Part shown: positions 1-7,427 of the stretch, in pieces
Numbering within the stretch: position 1 is the first letter of the stretch
How the letters are laid out: every line of letters starts with the position of its first letter
Source: Sphingomonadales bacterium
Lineage (GTDB): Bacteria; Bacteroidota; Bacteroidia; UBA7662
DNA length: 48,484 bases
Direction of reading: 5' to 3'
NCBI GenBank assembly: GCA_016872215.1
Contig: VHAX01000015.1
Location: forward strand, 1 to 48,484
Notes under the pieces: generated by a model
The model's input: only the letters and a program-made list of their open reading frames with translations
Told to the model about the DNA's origin: nothing
Database searches by the model: none
Program-made: the position numbers and the translations under genes

Positions 1-542
1 TCGGTGGGGTGGTCTTCGCTGAGCGGCATGCGGGTGTTGAGTCCGTATACGCTCGATGTGCTGGCGAAGATGAGGTGTCCGGTTTGTGCATGCCGGCATC
101 CTTCGAGAATGCTGAGGAACCCGTCGATGTTGGCGTGGGTGTAGGCCCTTGGGTTTTCGAGGCTGTAGCGCACGCCGGCTTGTGCGGCCAGGTGCACCAC
201 GGCATCGAAGCGCTCGGCGCGCATGAAGTCAACGATGCGGTCGTGCTCGGCTAAATCGACCTGCCAGAAGCGGTACTGGCTGTGCAACGTACTCTGCACG
301 GGTTGATTCGTTTCGGGTTGCCTCGCTGCCGTTTGCCCCCCGGCCGTTTGACCCCCGGCCGTTTGACCCGCTGCGCCCTCCCCTATTTGAATGCCCTGTT
401 GGGCTAGTCGATCGTGCTTGAGCTGGGGGTCGTAGTAGTCGTTGATGACATCCACACCCACCACTTCATGCCCCTCGGAGAGGAGCCGACCTGCCAGGTG
501 AAACCCGATGAATCCGGCGGTGCCGGTAACCATTATTTTCAT
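1..542 (-). CDS. NAD-dependent nucleotide-sugar epimerase (UDP-glucuronate 4-epimerase-like), C-terminus outside window
   Basis: This is the N-terminal ~180 residues of a short-chain dehydrogenase/reductase-type epimerase, which would interconvert a UDP-sugar for polysaccharide assembly in the cytoplasm. The ATG at 542 is followed at once by the Rossmann glycine motif TGTAGFIGFHLA, then the INDYYDP segment typical of CapI/UDP-glucuronate epimerases, DAVVHLAAQAGVRYS, and the start of the Ser-rich active-site strand (FASTSSVYG). The catalytic YxxxK lies beyond the window edge. Between the first helix and the QYRFWQVDL strand there is an extra hydrophilic stretch of about 30 residues holding three GGQTA-like pentapeptides, which I would not expect in this family. 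It is the last visible gene of the exopolysaccharide locus, separated from the preceding glycosyltransferase by about 500 bp of repeats. The exact sugar specificity is inferred. Confidence 0.85.
   Translation of the reverse strand, partial: MKIMVTGTAGFIGFHLAGRLLSEGHEVVGVDVINDYYDPQLKHDRLAQQGIQIGEGAAGQTAGGQTAGGQTAARQPETNQPVQSTLHSQYRFWQVDLAEHDRIVDFMRAERFDAVVHLAAQAGVRYSLENPRAYTHANIDGFLSILEGCRHAQTGHLIFASTSSVYGLNTRMPLSEDHPT
331..375. repeat. 15-bp in-frame tandem repeat (3 copies) inside the epimerase gene
   Basis: Three consecutive 15-bp units (331-345, 346-360, 361-375) share the core GTTTGACCCCCGGCC on the plus strand. The third copy diverges at its end. Read on the coding strand they give GQTAG-type pentapeptides, so copy-number change would keep the reading frame. 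The unit falls in a surface loop between conserved epimerase motifs. Confidence 0.8.
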
Positions 543-1054
543 GTGTTTGGAGCTCGTTTCAGCTGTTTTGGTTTCGTTTATGCGCCGCTTTAGGTGTCGA
601 TAGACACACTGTTTTTGGTTTTGCCTTGGACGAAGTTGATTTTACCCCAGCTCCATTTTTGTAGTTCTGCGGCTCTGTTTAAGTTGTGCCTGTGCACCAT
701 TTTAGGTATCGCTAGACACACTGTTTTTGGTTTTGCCTCGGACGAAGTTGGTTGTACCCCAGAGCAGCTTGAGTTGTTCTTCCTCGCTGTTTAAGTTGCG
801 CCTGAACGCCATTTGAGTAGCTCTTCGACTCTGTATAAGTTGTGCCAAGGCACGGCTTCGCCGCGTCAGTCACATCGACCGTCGGCGGAGGTTTATGCAC
901 CCGTCAGACCTCGGACTGGCAAGTGAGCAAAAATTTTGCTCAAAGAAAAGCGGTCCGCAACACAAATGCAAGTGTTTTGATTATAATTTAACAAAGAGTG
1001 GGCTTTTTTTATCGGGCCTGTGGCGTTTGCAAACATTACTTTCACATGGATGAA
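543..1054. other. Gene-free interval between glycosyltransferase and epimerase
   Basis: No convincing coding frame is visible here. The left part holds an imperfect 112-bp direct repeat (listed separately). The right part holds a perfect inverted repeat, GAGCAAAA-A-TTTTGCTC (925-941), and a 10-bp palindrome, GTTTGCAAAC (1025-1034), just after the glycosyltransferase stop. The A+T content rises around 950-1010. These could act in transcript ending or processing between the two minus-strand genes, but no classic hairpin plus T-tract is seen. Confidence 0.5.
589..846. repeat. Imperfect direct repeat, period 112 bp, about 2.3 copies
   Basis: Copy 1 begins near 589 and copy 2 near 701. The most alike blocks are TAGGTGTCGATAGACACACT at 591 and TAGGTATCGCTAGACACACT at 703, each followed by TGTTTTTGGTTTTGCC and GGACGAAGTTG. 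A second shared block (GTAGTTCTGC at 661, GTTGTTCTTC at 773, then TGTTTAAGTTGTGCC) reappears a third time near 817 without the first block. Copy 1 contains the inverted repeat GTGTC-GATA-GACAC. No coding frame runs through the copies. Confidence 0.8.
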
Positions 1055-2026
1055 CTAATTTGCTTGACCTTGTTTCGTTTCCACGGCAAGTTCTCCCAAC
1101 CAGTTGGCTTTTAATCCCTGAATAAAATTATTGTGTTGGGGATCGATGGGTTCTAAATTATTAAAATTGAGAGACTGCACTTCTGAAATACTATTGAGCA
1201 TATACAAGCCACGTTTTTTAAAATCGGGCATTATAGAGCGATAAAATTTATTTTCCAATGCAATAATTGGCTTACAAAAGGAAACCGCGTAGAAGAAACT
1301 GCCACTTGTGATCATATCTTCACTTTGGTGGGGCAGTATTACGGCAGAGCTATTTTCAATAATTTCTTCCAATTCTTGTCTCTCGTGATACCTCGCCTGA
1401 ACCACAATTTCTTTGTCTTGAATTAAACTTTGTAGTTCGTGAACAAACTCCGGTTCATCACAATAACCACATATTCTCAGTGGCATAACTGAGGGCCAAT
1501 ATTTCACCAGGTTTTCCAGATTTTTGTATCTCGATAATTTTCCGAAAAACAGAAAATACGCACCCTTCTTAATTGATGTTGAAATTGGCCTGTAGAGCGG
1601 GTGGGGAATATAATGGTAGCCCTTTTCTATCAGGGCAGGGGAATGCGACGACTTCCTATCAAACATATTTTCCAATATTCGCATCGCCCACTTGACTCGT
1701 TCAATGTCCTGTCTTTGGGTTTTATGGGGGTAATGGTTGTGCCTGATAAAAACCTGCTTTTTGGTTATTAGCTTCAAAAGCGCAGCAATGGTCAGCGTCT
1801 TAATGAAACCATACCAAATGAATCGTCCCCGCTTGTTAATCAGCCTATTTTCTAGCCAATTTATTAGAACTAAGTCCTTTTTGAATGGTCGTGAAATCAA
1901 CGGTATAGGTCTTATGCAATAAACCTTTATCCCATTCGAATTCAACCCATTTTTGAGTAGCTCGATATAATCGTTGTATTGACTTGAGCACGGAAAATGC
2001 AGGCTGTCTTCATTAGGCCCCCTCAA
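1055..2026 (-). CDS. Glycosyltransferase, GT-B type (family 4-like)
   Basis: This is a 323-residue cytoplasmic glycosyltransferase that probably adds one sugar to the lipid-linked exopolysaccharide repeat unit. The C-terminal half carries a GT-B-like pattern: FLFFGKLSRYKNLENLV opening the second Rossmann domain, then VVQARYHERQELEEII, SSAVILPHQSEDMITSGSFF in the sugar-nucleotide binding region, and a 'CKPIIA' turn. No signal peptide or membrane helix is visible. The frame has no ATG at its head. The TTG at 2026 is the best start, although the frame stays open upstream to a TAG at 2057-2059, so the N-terminus may be mis-set or slightly truncated. The gene is distinctly richer in A+T and Lys/Ile/Asn than its neighbours, which suggests separate acquisition. 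It follows the WecA-type gene by 44 bp. Acceptor and donor sugars cannot be told from sequence. Confidence 0.75.
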   Translation of the reverse strand: MRGPNEDSLHFPCSSQYNDYIELLKNGLNSNGIKVYCIRPIPLISRPFKKDLVLINWLENRLINKRGRFIWYGFIKTLTIAALLKLITKKQVFIRHNHYPHKTQRQDIERVKWAMRILENMFDRKSSHSPALIEKGYHYIPHPLYRPISTSIKKGAYFLFFGKLSRYKNLENLVKYWPSVMPLRICGYCDEPEFVHELQSLIQDKEIVVQARYHERQELEEIIENSSAVILPHQSEDMITSGSFFYAVSFCKPIIALENKFYRSIMPDFKKRGLYMLNSISEVQSLNFNNLEPIDPQHNNFIQGLKANWLGELAVETKQGQAN

Positions 2027-2070
2027 AGAAAAAATAAACCCACGATCCGAATCTACCTAATGTTTGGCAC

Positions 2071-3264
2071 TTACGATCCTAAATCGACTTTTCGATTATT
2101 ACCCACCTGATCTATATTGATGATTTGGTCGGCTTCCGCCTTTGGTGTCTCTGAGATCGATCCGATATTTCCAATACCCCCTATTTTCAAAGCAGGCATC
2201 AACTCGTTTAATACAAATCGGATGATTCCTCGCTTTATACCCACAGTTGGAAGCAATGCAAGCGAAAGCACGCACAGCGTGAGCATGATGGTGTACGCAT
2301 GTCTATTCGAATAAACCATATTGAGAACAATACCTGAGACGAGGATGTTCACACCAAGTGCGTAGAGCGCTACTGAATTATGTCGAAAGCCTATATTCAG
2401 CATCTCGTGGTGGATATGATCGCGGCCTGGTTCGAATGGTGATTTCCTGCGGCTGATGCGAACGAGTATCACCCGAATGGTGTCATAAATCGGGATAATC
2501 AGAAATGAAAAGACAACGAGCGGCGCATGTCTATGCAATGGAAGTAGCAGTGGATCAAGCTTGTATGATTCTCGGCTCATAAACCTCAGGGCAAACACGG
2601 CCAACAAAAAGCCTATGGTGAGCGAGCCGGTATCGCCCATGAAAATACGCGCTGGAGCAAAGTTGAACCGCAAAAATCCTACAATGGATCCGGCCAATGC
2701 CAAAGCAAGTAAGGCGTACACACGATCGGCTGCCAAATAACTCACTAATCCCATACCAAAGCAAATCCAAACCCCTAAACTACCCGCCAGACCATCGACC
2801 CCATCAATGAGGTTGTAGGCATTGGTGAAGAATACCAGAAACAATACACAAAAACCAAAGCCTACGGCAAAAGGCAACTGCTCCAATCCAAAATAACTTC
2901 TGAAGCTGTAGGTCCAATGCGACATTAATAAAGCAAACAGAATTGCAACCGATAATTGCCACAGAAACTTATGCTGGGCCTTCATGTGAAATAAATCATC
3001 GCGAACACCAACCAAGGTAAGAACCGCTACACATAGGGCAATTACCCCCATTTTGTAGTAGTCCTCCATACCCTGTATGACCATCATGCTCACAAAAAAG
3101 CCCAGCATAATTCCAATTCCACCCAATGATGGTGTAGCACGCGCATGCAATTTGCGCTCGTTGTCGGGCTTATCAAGTAGATTCCAATGCCTCGCCATCA
3201 CCAATACCCAGGGGATGGTAACCATGCTCATGGCCAAGGCTAATAAAAACAGGGCAAAATACAA
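2071..3264 (-). CDS. wecA: Undecaprenyl-phosphate N-acetylhexosamine-1-phosphate transferase, WecA/TagO family
   Basis: This integral membrane enzyme transfers a HexNAc-1-phosphate (usually GlcNAc-1-P) from its UDP donor to undecaprenyl phosphate, an initiating step of surface polysaccharide synthesis. The 397-residue protein has about ten hydrophobic segments and the family motifs in order: LLDKPDNERKLHARATPSLGG near 34-54, VGVRDDL near 85, NAYNLIDGVDGLAG near 148-161, RFNFAPARIFMGDTGS near 199-214, and the cytoplasmic histidine motif GRDHIHH near 281. No ATG is available; TTG at 3264 is the most plausible start (an ATT lies three codons upstream, right after a stop). A TAnnTTTG box at 3304-3311 suggests its own promoter. 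A polar tail of about 40 residues follows the last helix. A second initiating transferase is encoded two genes upstream (4353-5078), so which one primes the exopolysaccharide is open. Confidence 0.9.
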   Translation of the reverse strand: MYFALFLLALAMSMVTIPWVLVMARHWNLLDKPDNERKLHARATPSLGGIGIMLGFFVSMMVIQGMEDYYKMGVIALCVAVLTLVGVRDDLFHMKAQHKFLWQLSVAILFALLMSHWTYSFRSYFGLEQLPFAVGFGFCVLFLVFFTNAYNLIDGVDGLAGSLGVWICFGMGLVSYLAADRVYALLALALAGSIVGFLRFNFAPARIFMGDTGSLTIGFLLAVFALRFMSRESYKLDPLLLPLHRHAPLVVFSFLIIPIYDTIRVILVRISRRKSPFEPGRDHIHHEMLNIGFRHNSVALYALGVNILVSGIVLNMVYSNRHAYTIMLTLCVLSLALLPTVGIKRGIIRFVLNELMPALKIGGIGNIGSISETPKAEADQIINIDQVGNNRKVDLGS

Positions 3265-3303
3265 ATGACTAATTTATATAGTAATTTATTGATGTTCGAA
3301 GCA

Positions 3304-3311
3304 CAAAGATA
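3304..3311 (-). promoter_or_regulatory. Candidate -7 box (TATCTTTG) before the wecA-type gene
   Basis: On the minus strand TATCTTTG fits the Bacteroidota -7 consensus TAnnTTTG. It lies 40 bp before the TTG start, in the short gap after rfbD. No good TTTG -33 element is seen, so this is a modest candidate for an internal promoter serving the last genes of the locus. Confidence 0.35.
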
Positions 3312-3332
3312 ATAAAAATGTGGATAACTTGT

Positions 3333-4301
3333 TCATAACACTATCCTCAATAGGTAGCTAATGCCCTCTTGCCAATCGGGGATGCTCAATTGGAAGTTCT
3401 CACGTAGTCGAGTTGTGTTAAGAAGGGAATTCTGAGGCCTCATGGCTAGCGTTGGGTATTCCGCTGTGGTGATCCGTAGAATTCTTTCGGGATTGAGGAC
3501 TAAATCGCGTCCATTTTTTTGGGCAGAATGCACAATATGGGTGGCAAGGGTATGCCAATCGGTGGCACCACCTGCTGTTAGGTGGTAGAGACCGAAGGGA
3601 AATTCTATTTTCTTGTTTAGATCTGCTTCGGCAACATTGGAGTATTTCCCATAGGCCTTCAGGTACTGGCGCAGGATGTGGGCGGTTGTGTCGGCAATCA
3701 GCTGGGTCGATGTGGGCGCACCAACCTGGTCGCCCACCACTTTGAGCTCATTTCGGCTGGCGGCCAACCTGAGGATGGTGCGCATGAAATTATGTCCGTG
3801 GGCTCCTACCAACCAACTGGTGCGCAGGATGAGGTGGCGGGGGTTGGTGCACTCAATGGCTAATTCACCAGCGCGCTTGGTTAATCCATATTGATTGAGT
3901 GGATTGGTGGGTTGCGATTCTGTGTAGGGCTCGGTTTGTTTACCATCGAACACGTAATCGGTGCTGTAGTGGATGAGTAGCACGTTCATCTGCCGGGTCT
4001 CCTCTGCCAGTAGTTTGGGCAACAAGTGGTTGAGGGCATCTGCTTGTTGGGGCTCGCTCTCTGCTTTATCGACTGCGGTGTAGGCCGCGGCGTTCACGAT
4101 CGCATCGGGCTGTAGATTTCTGATGTAGTGAACGAGCCGGTTGGAGTCTGACAGGTCGACCTCCGCGCGGGTGGGTGCCTGCACGTGACCTATCGGTGCA
4201 AGGGTTCTCTTCATTTCAAAGCCCAGTTGTCCGCTCCCGCCGAGCAAGAGAATATGGGGGATTCTGGGTTTGAATCCTGTTGTTGGGTCGTTATGGTTCA
4301 T
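3333..4301 (-). CDS. rfbD: dTDP-4-dehydrorhamnose reductase
   Basis: This enzyme reduces dTDP-4-dehydro-L-rhamnose to dTDP-L-rhamnose in the cytoplasm, the last step of rhamnose donor synthesis. The protein is about 322 residues, slightly longer than usual because of a short N-terminal extension. Visible motifs are the Rossmann loop LLLGGSGQLG, the DAIVNAAAYTAVDKAE segment, STDYVFDGKQTEPYTE, the catalytic YGLTKRAGE (YxxxK), RTSWLVG, and the D-Q-G-A-P-T segment near the substrate site. The ATG at 4301 is preferred over a TTG at 4322. It sits between the initiating sugar transferase (51 bp upstream) and the wecA-type gene, implying rhamnose or a related 6-deoxysugar in the polymer. rfbA, rfbB and rfbC are not in the window. 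Confidence 0.9.
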   Translation of the reverse strand: MNHNDPTTGFKPRIPHILLLGGSGQLGFEMKRTLAPIGHVQAPTRAEVDLSDSNRLVHYIRNLQPDAIVNAAAYTAVDKAESEPQQADALNHLLPKLLAEETRQMNVLLIHYSTDYVFDGKQTEPYTESQPTNPLNQYGLTKRAGELAIECTNPRHLILRTSWLVGAHGHNFMRTILRLAASRNELKVVGDQVGAPTSTQLIADTTAHILRQYLKAYGKYSNVAEADLNKKIEFPFGLYHLTAGGATDWHTLATHIVHSAQKNGRDLVLNPERILRITTAEYPTLAMRPQNSLLNTTRLRENFQLSIPDWQEGISYLLRIVL

Positions 4302-4352
4302 GCCGACAAAAATACCGCGCAAATCAGCATGCCGCGTGGTGTATTCACTGTC

Positions 4353-5078
4353 CTAATGCCCGCCGCCTTTCATCATCAGGCGTATTCCCTTTCCAATGAT
4401 CTGCAGGTCGAGCAGCAGCAAATTCAGCGAACTGCGTTTGAGGTACTGATCGATATATGCGTATTCGGGCTCTGGATTTCCCATTTCGGGCGTTCCTTTG
4501 AGGATATGACCCAATCCGAGCAAGCCTCCGGGGAGTAACTTACGGGTTATGTTTCCCTGTGCCAGGTCACGCTCATAATGCAATTCCGACAGGGGGCGGG
4601 GGCCTACTATGCTCATGTCGCCCACCAGTACACTCCAAAACTGTGGTAGCTCGTCGAGGTAGAATTTTTTAACAAACTGGCCTACGTGGGTAAGGCCGTC
4701 GGGGATCCATTCGGCCGAAAAGGCGATCCATTCGTGTCGACTAGCCCCAACGGGCTCGATGTATTGCATTTTGATGAGCCGTATTTTGTATTTGGGAATC
4801 CGGCGGCCCTTACTAACAGCCCAATAGAAGAATATCATCTGGCCTCTATTTTCGGGTATGAGCCATCCTTCTATCAGGTAAGCAATTTTGAGGAGTAACA
4901 GTATGGGTGCCGCCAAGATCAACAGGATCAGCGCCACCACTTTGTCGAACAAGACTTTAAAAAATCGGGTAGGTAGTGGTTCCTTGAGGGCGAATATATG
5001 CGCATAACGTGCTCTCACCTCATCTGTTGGGGGTTTATAGGGGAACGCCTCCTTGGGCTCAACGGGACTACTGGTCAT
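4353..5078 (-). CDS. Initiating sugar transferase (polyprenyl-phosphate hexose-1-phosphate transferase, PF02397 type)
   Basis: This membrane-anchored enzyme transfers a sugar-1-phosphate to undecaprenyl phosphate to start an exopolysaccharide repeat unit. The ~241-residue protein has one strong hydrophobic segment near residues 45-65 ([20 protein letters not shown]), then the cytoplasmic catalytic domain with [20 protein letters not shown] and IVGPRPLSE, the hallmark Asp-Glu and GPRP motifs. It lacks the four extra helices of WbaP/WcaJ, so it resembles the short PglC/WlaG-like class. The segment usually reading TKFRSM is replaced by [11 protein letters not shown], and the stretch before [10 protein letters not shown] looks divergent from common homologues. 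ATG 5078 is chosen; an in-frame TTG lies at 5093. It directly follows the GH10-like gene (17 bp) and precedes rfbD. Confidence 0.85.
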   Translation of the reverse strand: MTSSPVEPKEAFPYKPPTDEVRARYAHIFALKEPLPTRFFKVLFDKVVALILLILAAPILLLLKIAYLIEGWLIPENRGQMIFFYWAVSKGRRIPKYKIRLIKMQYIEPVGASRHEWIAFSAEWIPDGLTHVGQFVKKFYLDELPQFWSVLVGDMSIVGPRPLSELHYERDLAQGNITRKLLPGGLLGLGHILKGTPEMGNPEPEYAYIDQYLKRSSLNLLLLDLQIIGKGIRLMMKGGGH

Positions 5079-5095
5079 CGATGGAAAAGACAAAC

Positions 5096-6499
5096 TTAAG
5101 GGATTTGGCTTTTTCTTCTTAGGTTAATTTTCAGTTTCTGGTTTTTCTGACCTACAATTAGAGTCACCCTATACAACTCTTCCCCTGTTTGGGCGTCGCT
5201 GATCCGTAGTTCGTGCTCGCCTTTGAATAAACCTATCAGGTGCTTCTGTTGGGGGATCGATTGCTTGAATTCATGTTGCGACCACCATTTCTGGTATACG
5301 GCATCGAGCCAGGCTTGTCCGTTGGGCTTGATGGCCCATGCTCTGTCCCACAAAGCAGCGGCGGGATGATAATGCGCTTTTTCCCAAAAGCCCCACATGA
5401 GTATGCCTTCCACGGCGGGGTGTGAAAAGCACAGTGTGAGGAAGTCTTCGGTGAATCGCTTTTGAAGCTGTAGTTCTTGTGCTGATTGGGTGTAGGGACG
5501 CATCGGCTGCCCGAATTGCACATCGAATTCGGTGATTTTGATGGGCAACTGAAGTTTTGCCAGGCTGTCGAGCCTGGTTTCGAGGGTAGCCATCGACGGC
5601 AGGTTGTCGGGCCTGAAATGGGCCATGCACCCGATGCCATGTAGGGGCAGCTTACGCTGCTGCAACGCGCGTGCAAGCTGGGTGTATTCGATGAATCGTG
5701 TTCCTTGTTGCGTGAGGATGTCGCTTTCGTTGAGGTAGAGCTTGAGCGCGGGATTTTTGCTGTGGGCCTGTTGCAGCACTTCTGCATACAAATCGCGTTG
5801 CATCCATTCGTGAACCATGACGCCCCGGTCTTTGCCATCGCGCACTTGTTGTTTGAGATTGCGGTGCACAGGGTGGTTGAGGGCATCCCATTCATACACA
5901 TAGTTCTGCGTGAGTTCGAGCACCGTGTCGATATAATGCGTCAGCTTTTGGTTGAACGCTAGGGGTTGCGCATGGGCGATTGAATCGATCAACGGCCGAT
6001 AGCTATCGACCTGCATATATGGCCCCCAATGCAGGTAGTGCCCGCGTACACTGATGCGATGCGCCTTTAAGTACTCGAGCGCTTTTAGGGTGGTGGGTAT
6101 GCTGCTTAGTCCACGCCCTGGTTTGGGGGTGAACCACTGCCATTTGAGGTCATTTTCTAAAACCACCTGATTGAAGTAGTGCTCCACGATTTGCCTGTAT
6201 TTACGGGCATCATCACTGCTGTCGAGTAGGTGGTGGGCGATTACGGCTGATCCGAATGGAAAGGCATGTCTCTGCTGCCGAATTTCGATGCTGACGGGTC
6301 TTTTGCTGCTGATGTTGAGGCGCACATCTGCCATTCGGTGTTTGCGTATGCGCTCTTGCGCGGATGTTTCCCAGCTGCGCGGGGAATCTGGATCGTAGGG
6401 ACTTCCTGTTGGCATTTGAGCGTGGCTGCAGGACAGTGCGAACAGCGCAAGCAACAGTACTCCAAAATAATTCGAGCAAAGTTTACGCCGAAATCTCAT
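5096..6499 (-). CDS. GH10-like glycoside hydrolase lipoprotein with altered acid/base position
   Basis: This 467-residue protein resembles GH10 endo-beta-1,4-xylanases and sits inside the polysaccharide locus. The signal peptide ends in the lipobox FALSC (Cys24), so it should be a lipid-anchored envelope protein. A short beta-rich N-terminal part (around [13 protein letters not shown]) precedes the (beta/alpha)8-type domain, with ENDLKWQWF near 115-123 and RGHYLHWGP near 152-160. In canonical GH10 the acid/base glutamate lies in WDVVNE; here the equivalent is YEWDALNHP, with His209 in its place. The nucleophile region KITEFDVQF (Glu324) is kept. The usual GHTLVWH is also changed. It may be a hydrolase with a different acid/base arrangement, a transglycosylase, or a binding protein acting on the exported polymer. 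It is spaced 22 bp and 17 bp from its neighbours, so it is probably co-transcribed. Confidence 0.75.
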   Translation of the reverse strand: MRFRRKLCSNYFGVLLLALFALSCSHAQMPTGSPYDPDSPRSWETSAQERIRKHRMADVRLNISSKRPVSIEIRQQRHAFPFGSAVIAHHLLDSSDDARKYRQIVEHYFNQVVLENDLKWQWFTPKPGRGLSSIPTTLKALEYLKAHRISVRGHYLHWGPYMQVDSYRPLIDSIAHAQPLAFNQKLTHYIDTVLELTQNYVYEWDALNHPVHRNLKQQVRDGKDRGVMVHEWMQRDLYAEVLQQAHSKNPALKLYLNESDILTQQGTRFIEYTQLARALQQRKLPLHGIGCMAHFRPDNLPSMATLETRLDSLAKLQLPIKITEFDVQFGQPMRPYTQSAQELQLQKRFTEDFLTLCFSHPAVEGILMWGFWEKAHYHPAAALWDRAWAIKPNGQAWLDAVYQKWWSQHEFKQSIPQQKHLIGLFKGEHELRISDAQTGEELYRVTLIVGQKNQKLKINLRRKSQIP

Positions 6500-6521
6500 A
6501 GTTATACAATCTTATGTGCCA

Positions 6522-7427
6522 TTAAGGGCCTATTCCCAGGCGAGCGAGCAGGTCCGATAGCTTCCGATAACTTTTTGCGCTCAAAATAACTTGCAGAAAA
6601 ACCACTACAGCCATTTTTGGTGCATAACAACCGCGTACTAAGGCATTCAAATAGAGTGCGGCCGCCCTGCGTTTATGTCCGGCTGCAGAATGGAATTTGG
6701 CCACTGTCCAACCTCGATCACCGTAGTAGGCCTTATCTGTAAGCAGATGCCTCACCCTTTGGAGCCATGCGGTGCGAGCGGGCTCATGGCGCTCCGAAGA
6801 TACCCTACCACCGGTTGACCGATCTGTCCACTGCACAGTGGGTCGACTGATGAAAGTGAACCTGATTCCATAACTCCAGAGTCTCAATGCAAAATCGGTG
6901 TCTTGGCCGTAGGGCAGTTCCTCATCGTATCGTACTGTTTGCGCTATGAAGGATGGCACAATCAGGCTGCTCGTTTGCACGAATCCTCGGTCGCACAGAA
7001 GGTACTCCGACATGTGTTCTTGCTCGCCCAATGCCCTGGGCGGCTTGTGGAAGGTAACTCCATCGCCCCGATCCACTTCGATTCGTGCATAGGTACAGCA
7101 AGCCTCACCCTGGGTTAGTAGGGGTAGTGCCTGACTGAGGTGGTGGGGCAGCCAAACATCATCTGAATCGAGAAATGCAATGAATTGACCCCGTGCGGCA
7201 TCGATCCCCGTATTGCGTGCCGCGGAGCCGCCCCGATTACTCTGCCGAATTAACCGTATTCGATCGTCGGCCAATGCTTCAACGCGAGCGGCCGTTTGAT
7301 CGGTAGATCCGTCGTCTACCACAATGATTTCCCAATCGGCTATTTCTTGTGCCCGAACCGATTCTATGGCCGCCAAAATACAATCCTCCCGGTTGAAGGC
7401 CGGTATGACTACGCTAAAGCGGGGCAT
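6522..7427 (-). CDS. Glycosyltransferase family 2 (GT-A)
   Basis: This roughly 301-residue cytoplasmic GT2 enzyme probably adds a sugar to the lipid-linked repeat unit using a nucleotide-sugar donor. The classical N-terminal motif is present: FSVVIPAFNRE, then WEIIVVDDGSTDQTA (first Asp-Asp), NRGGSAARNTGIDAARG, and FIAFLDSDDVW (the DxD metal-binding site). A C-terminal helical region holds conserved aromatic residues. ATG 7427 gives the typical MPRFSVVIP start; an upstream ATG at 7448 would add seven residues. Both overlap the end of the polymerase gene, implying coupled translation. Sugar specificity cannot be read from the sequence. Confidence 0.85.
   Translation of the reverse strand: MPRFSVVIPAFNREDCILAAIESVRAQEIADWEIIVVDDGSTDQTAARVEALADDRIRLIRQSNRGGSAARNTGIDAARGQFIAFLDSDDVWLPHHLSQALPLLTQGEACCTYARIEVDRGDGVTFHKPPRALGEQEHMSEYLLCDRGFVQTSSLIVPSFIAQTVRYDEELPYGQDTDFALRLWSYGIRFTFISRPTVQWTDRSTGGRVSSERHEPARTAWLQRVRHLLTDKAYYGDRGWTVAKFHSAAGHKRRAAALYLNALVRGCYAPKMAVVVFLQVILSAKSYRKLSDLLARLGIGP

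Noticed and set aside
4185-4538. 117-codon open frame on the plus strand across the rfbD/sugar-transferase junction
   Set aside because: It is antisense to two conserved genes and shows no protein features.
5236-5901. 221-codon alternative frame inside the GH10-like gene
   Set aside because: It overlaps the motif-bearing frame on the same strand; Ser/Pro/Cys-rich translation typical of an out-of-phase reading.
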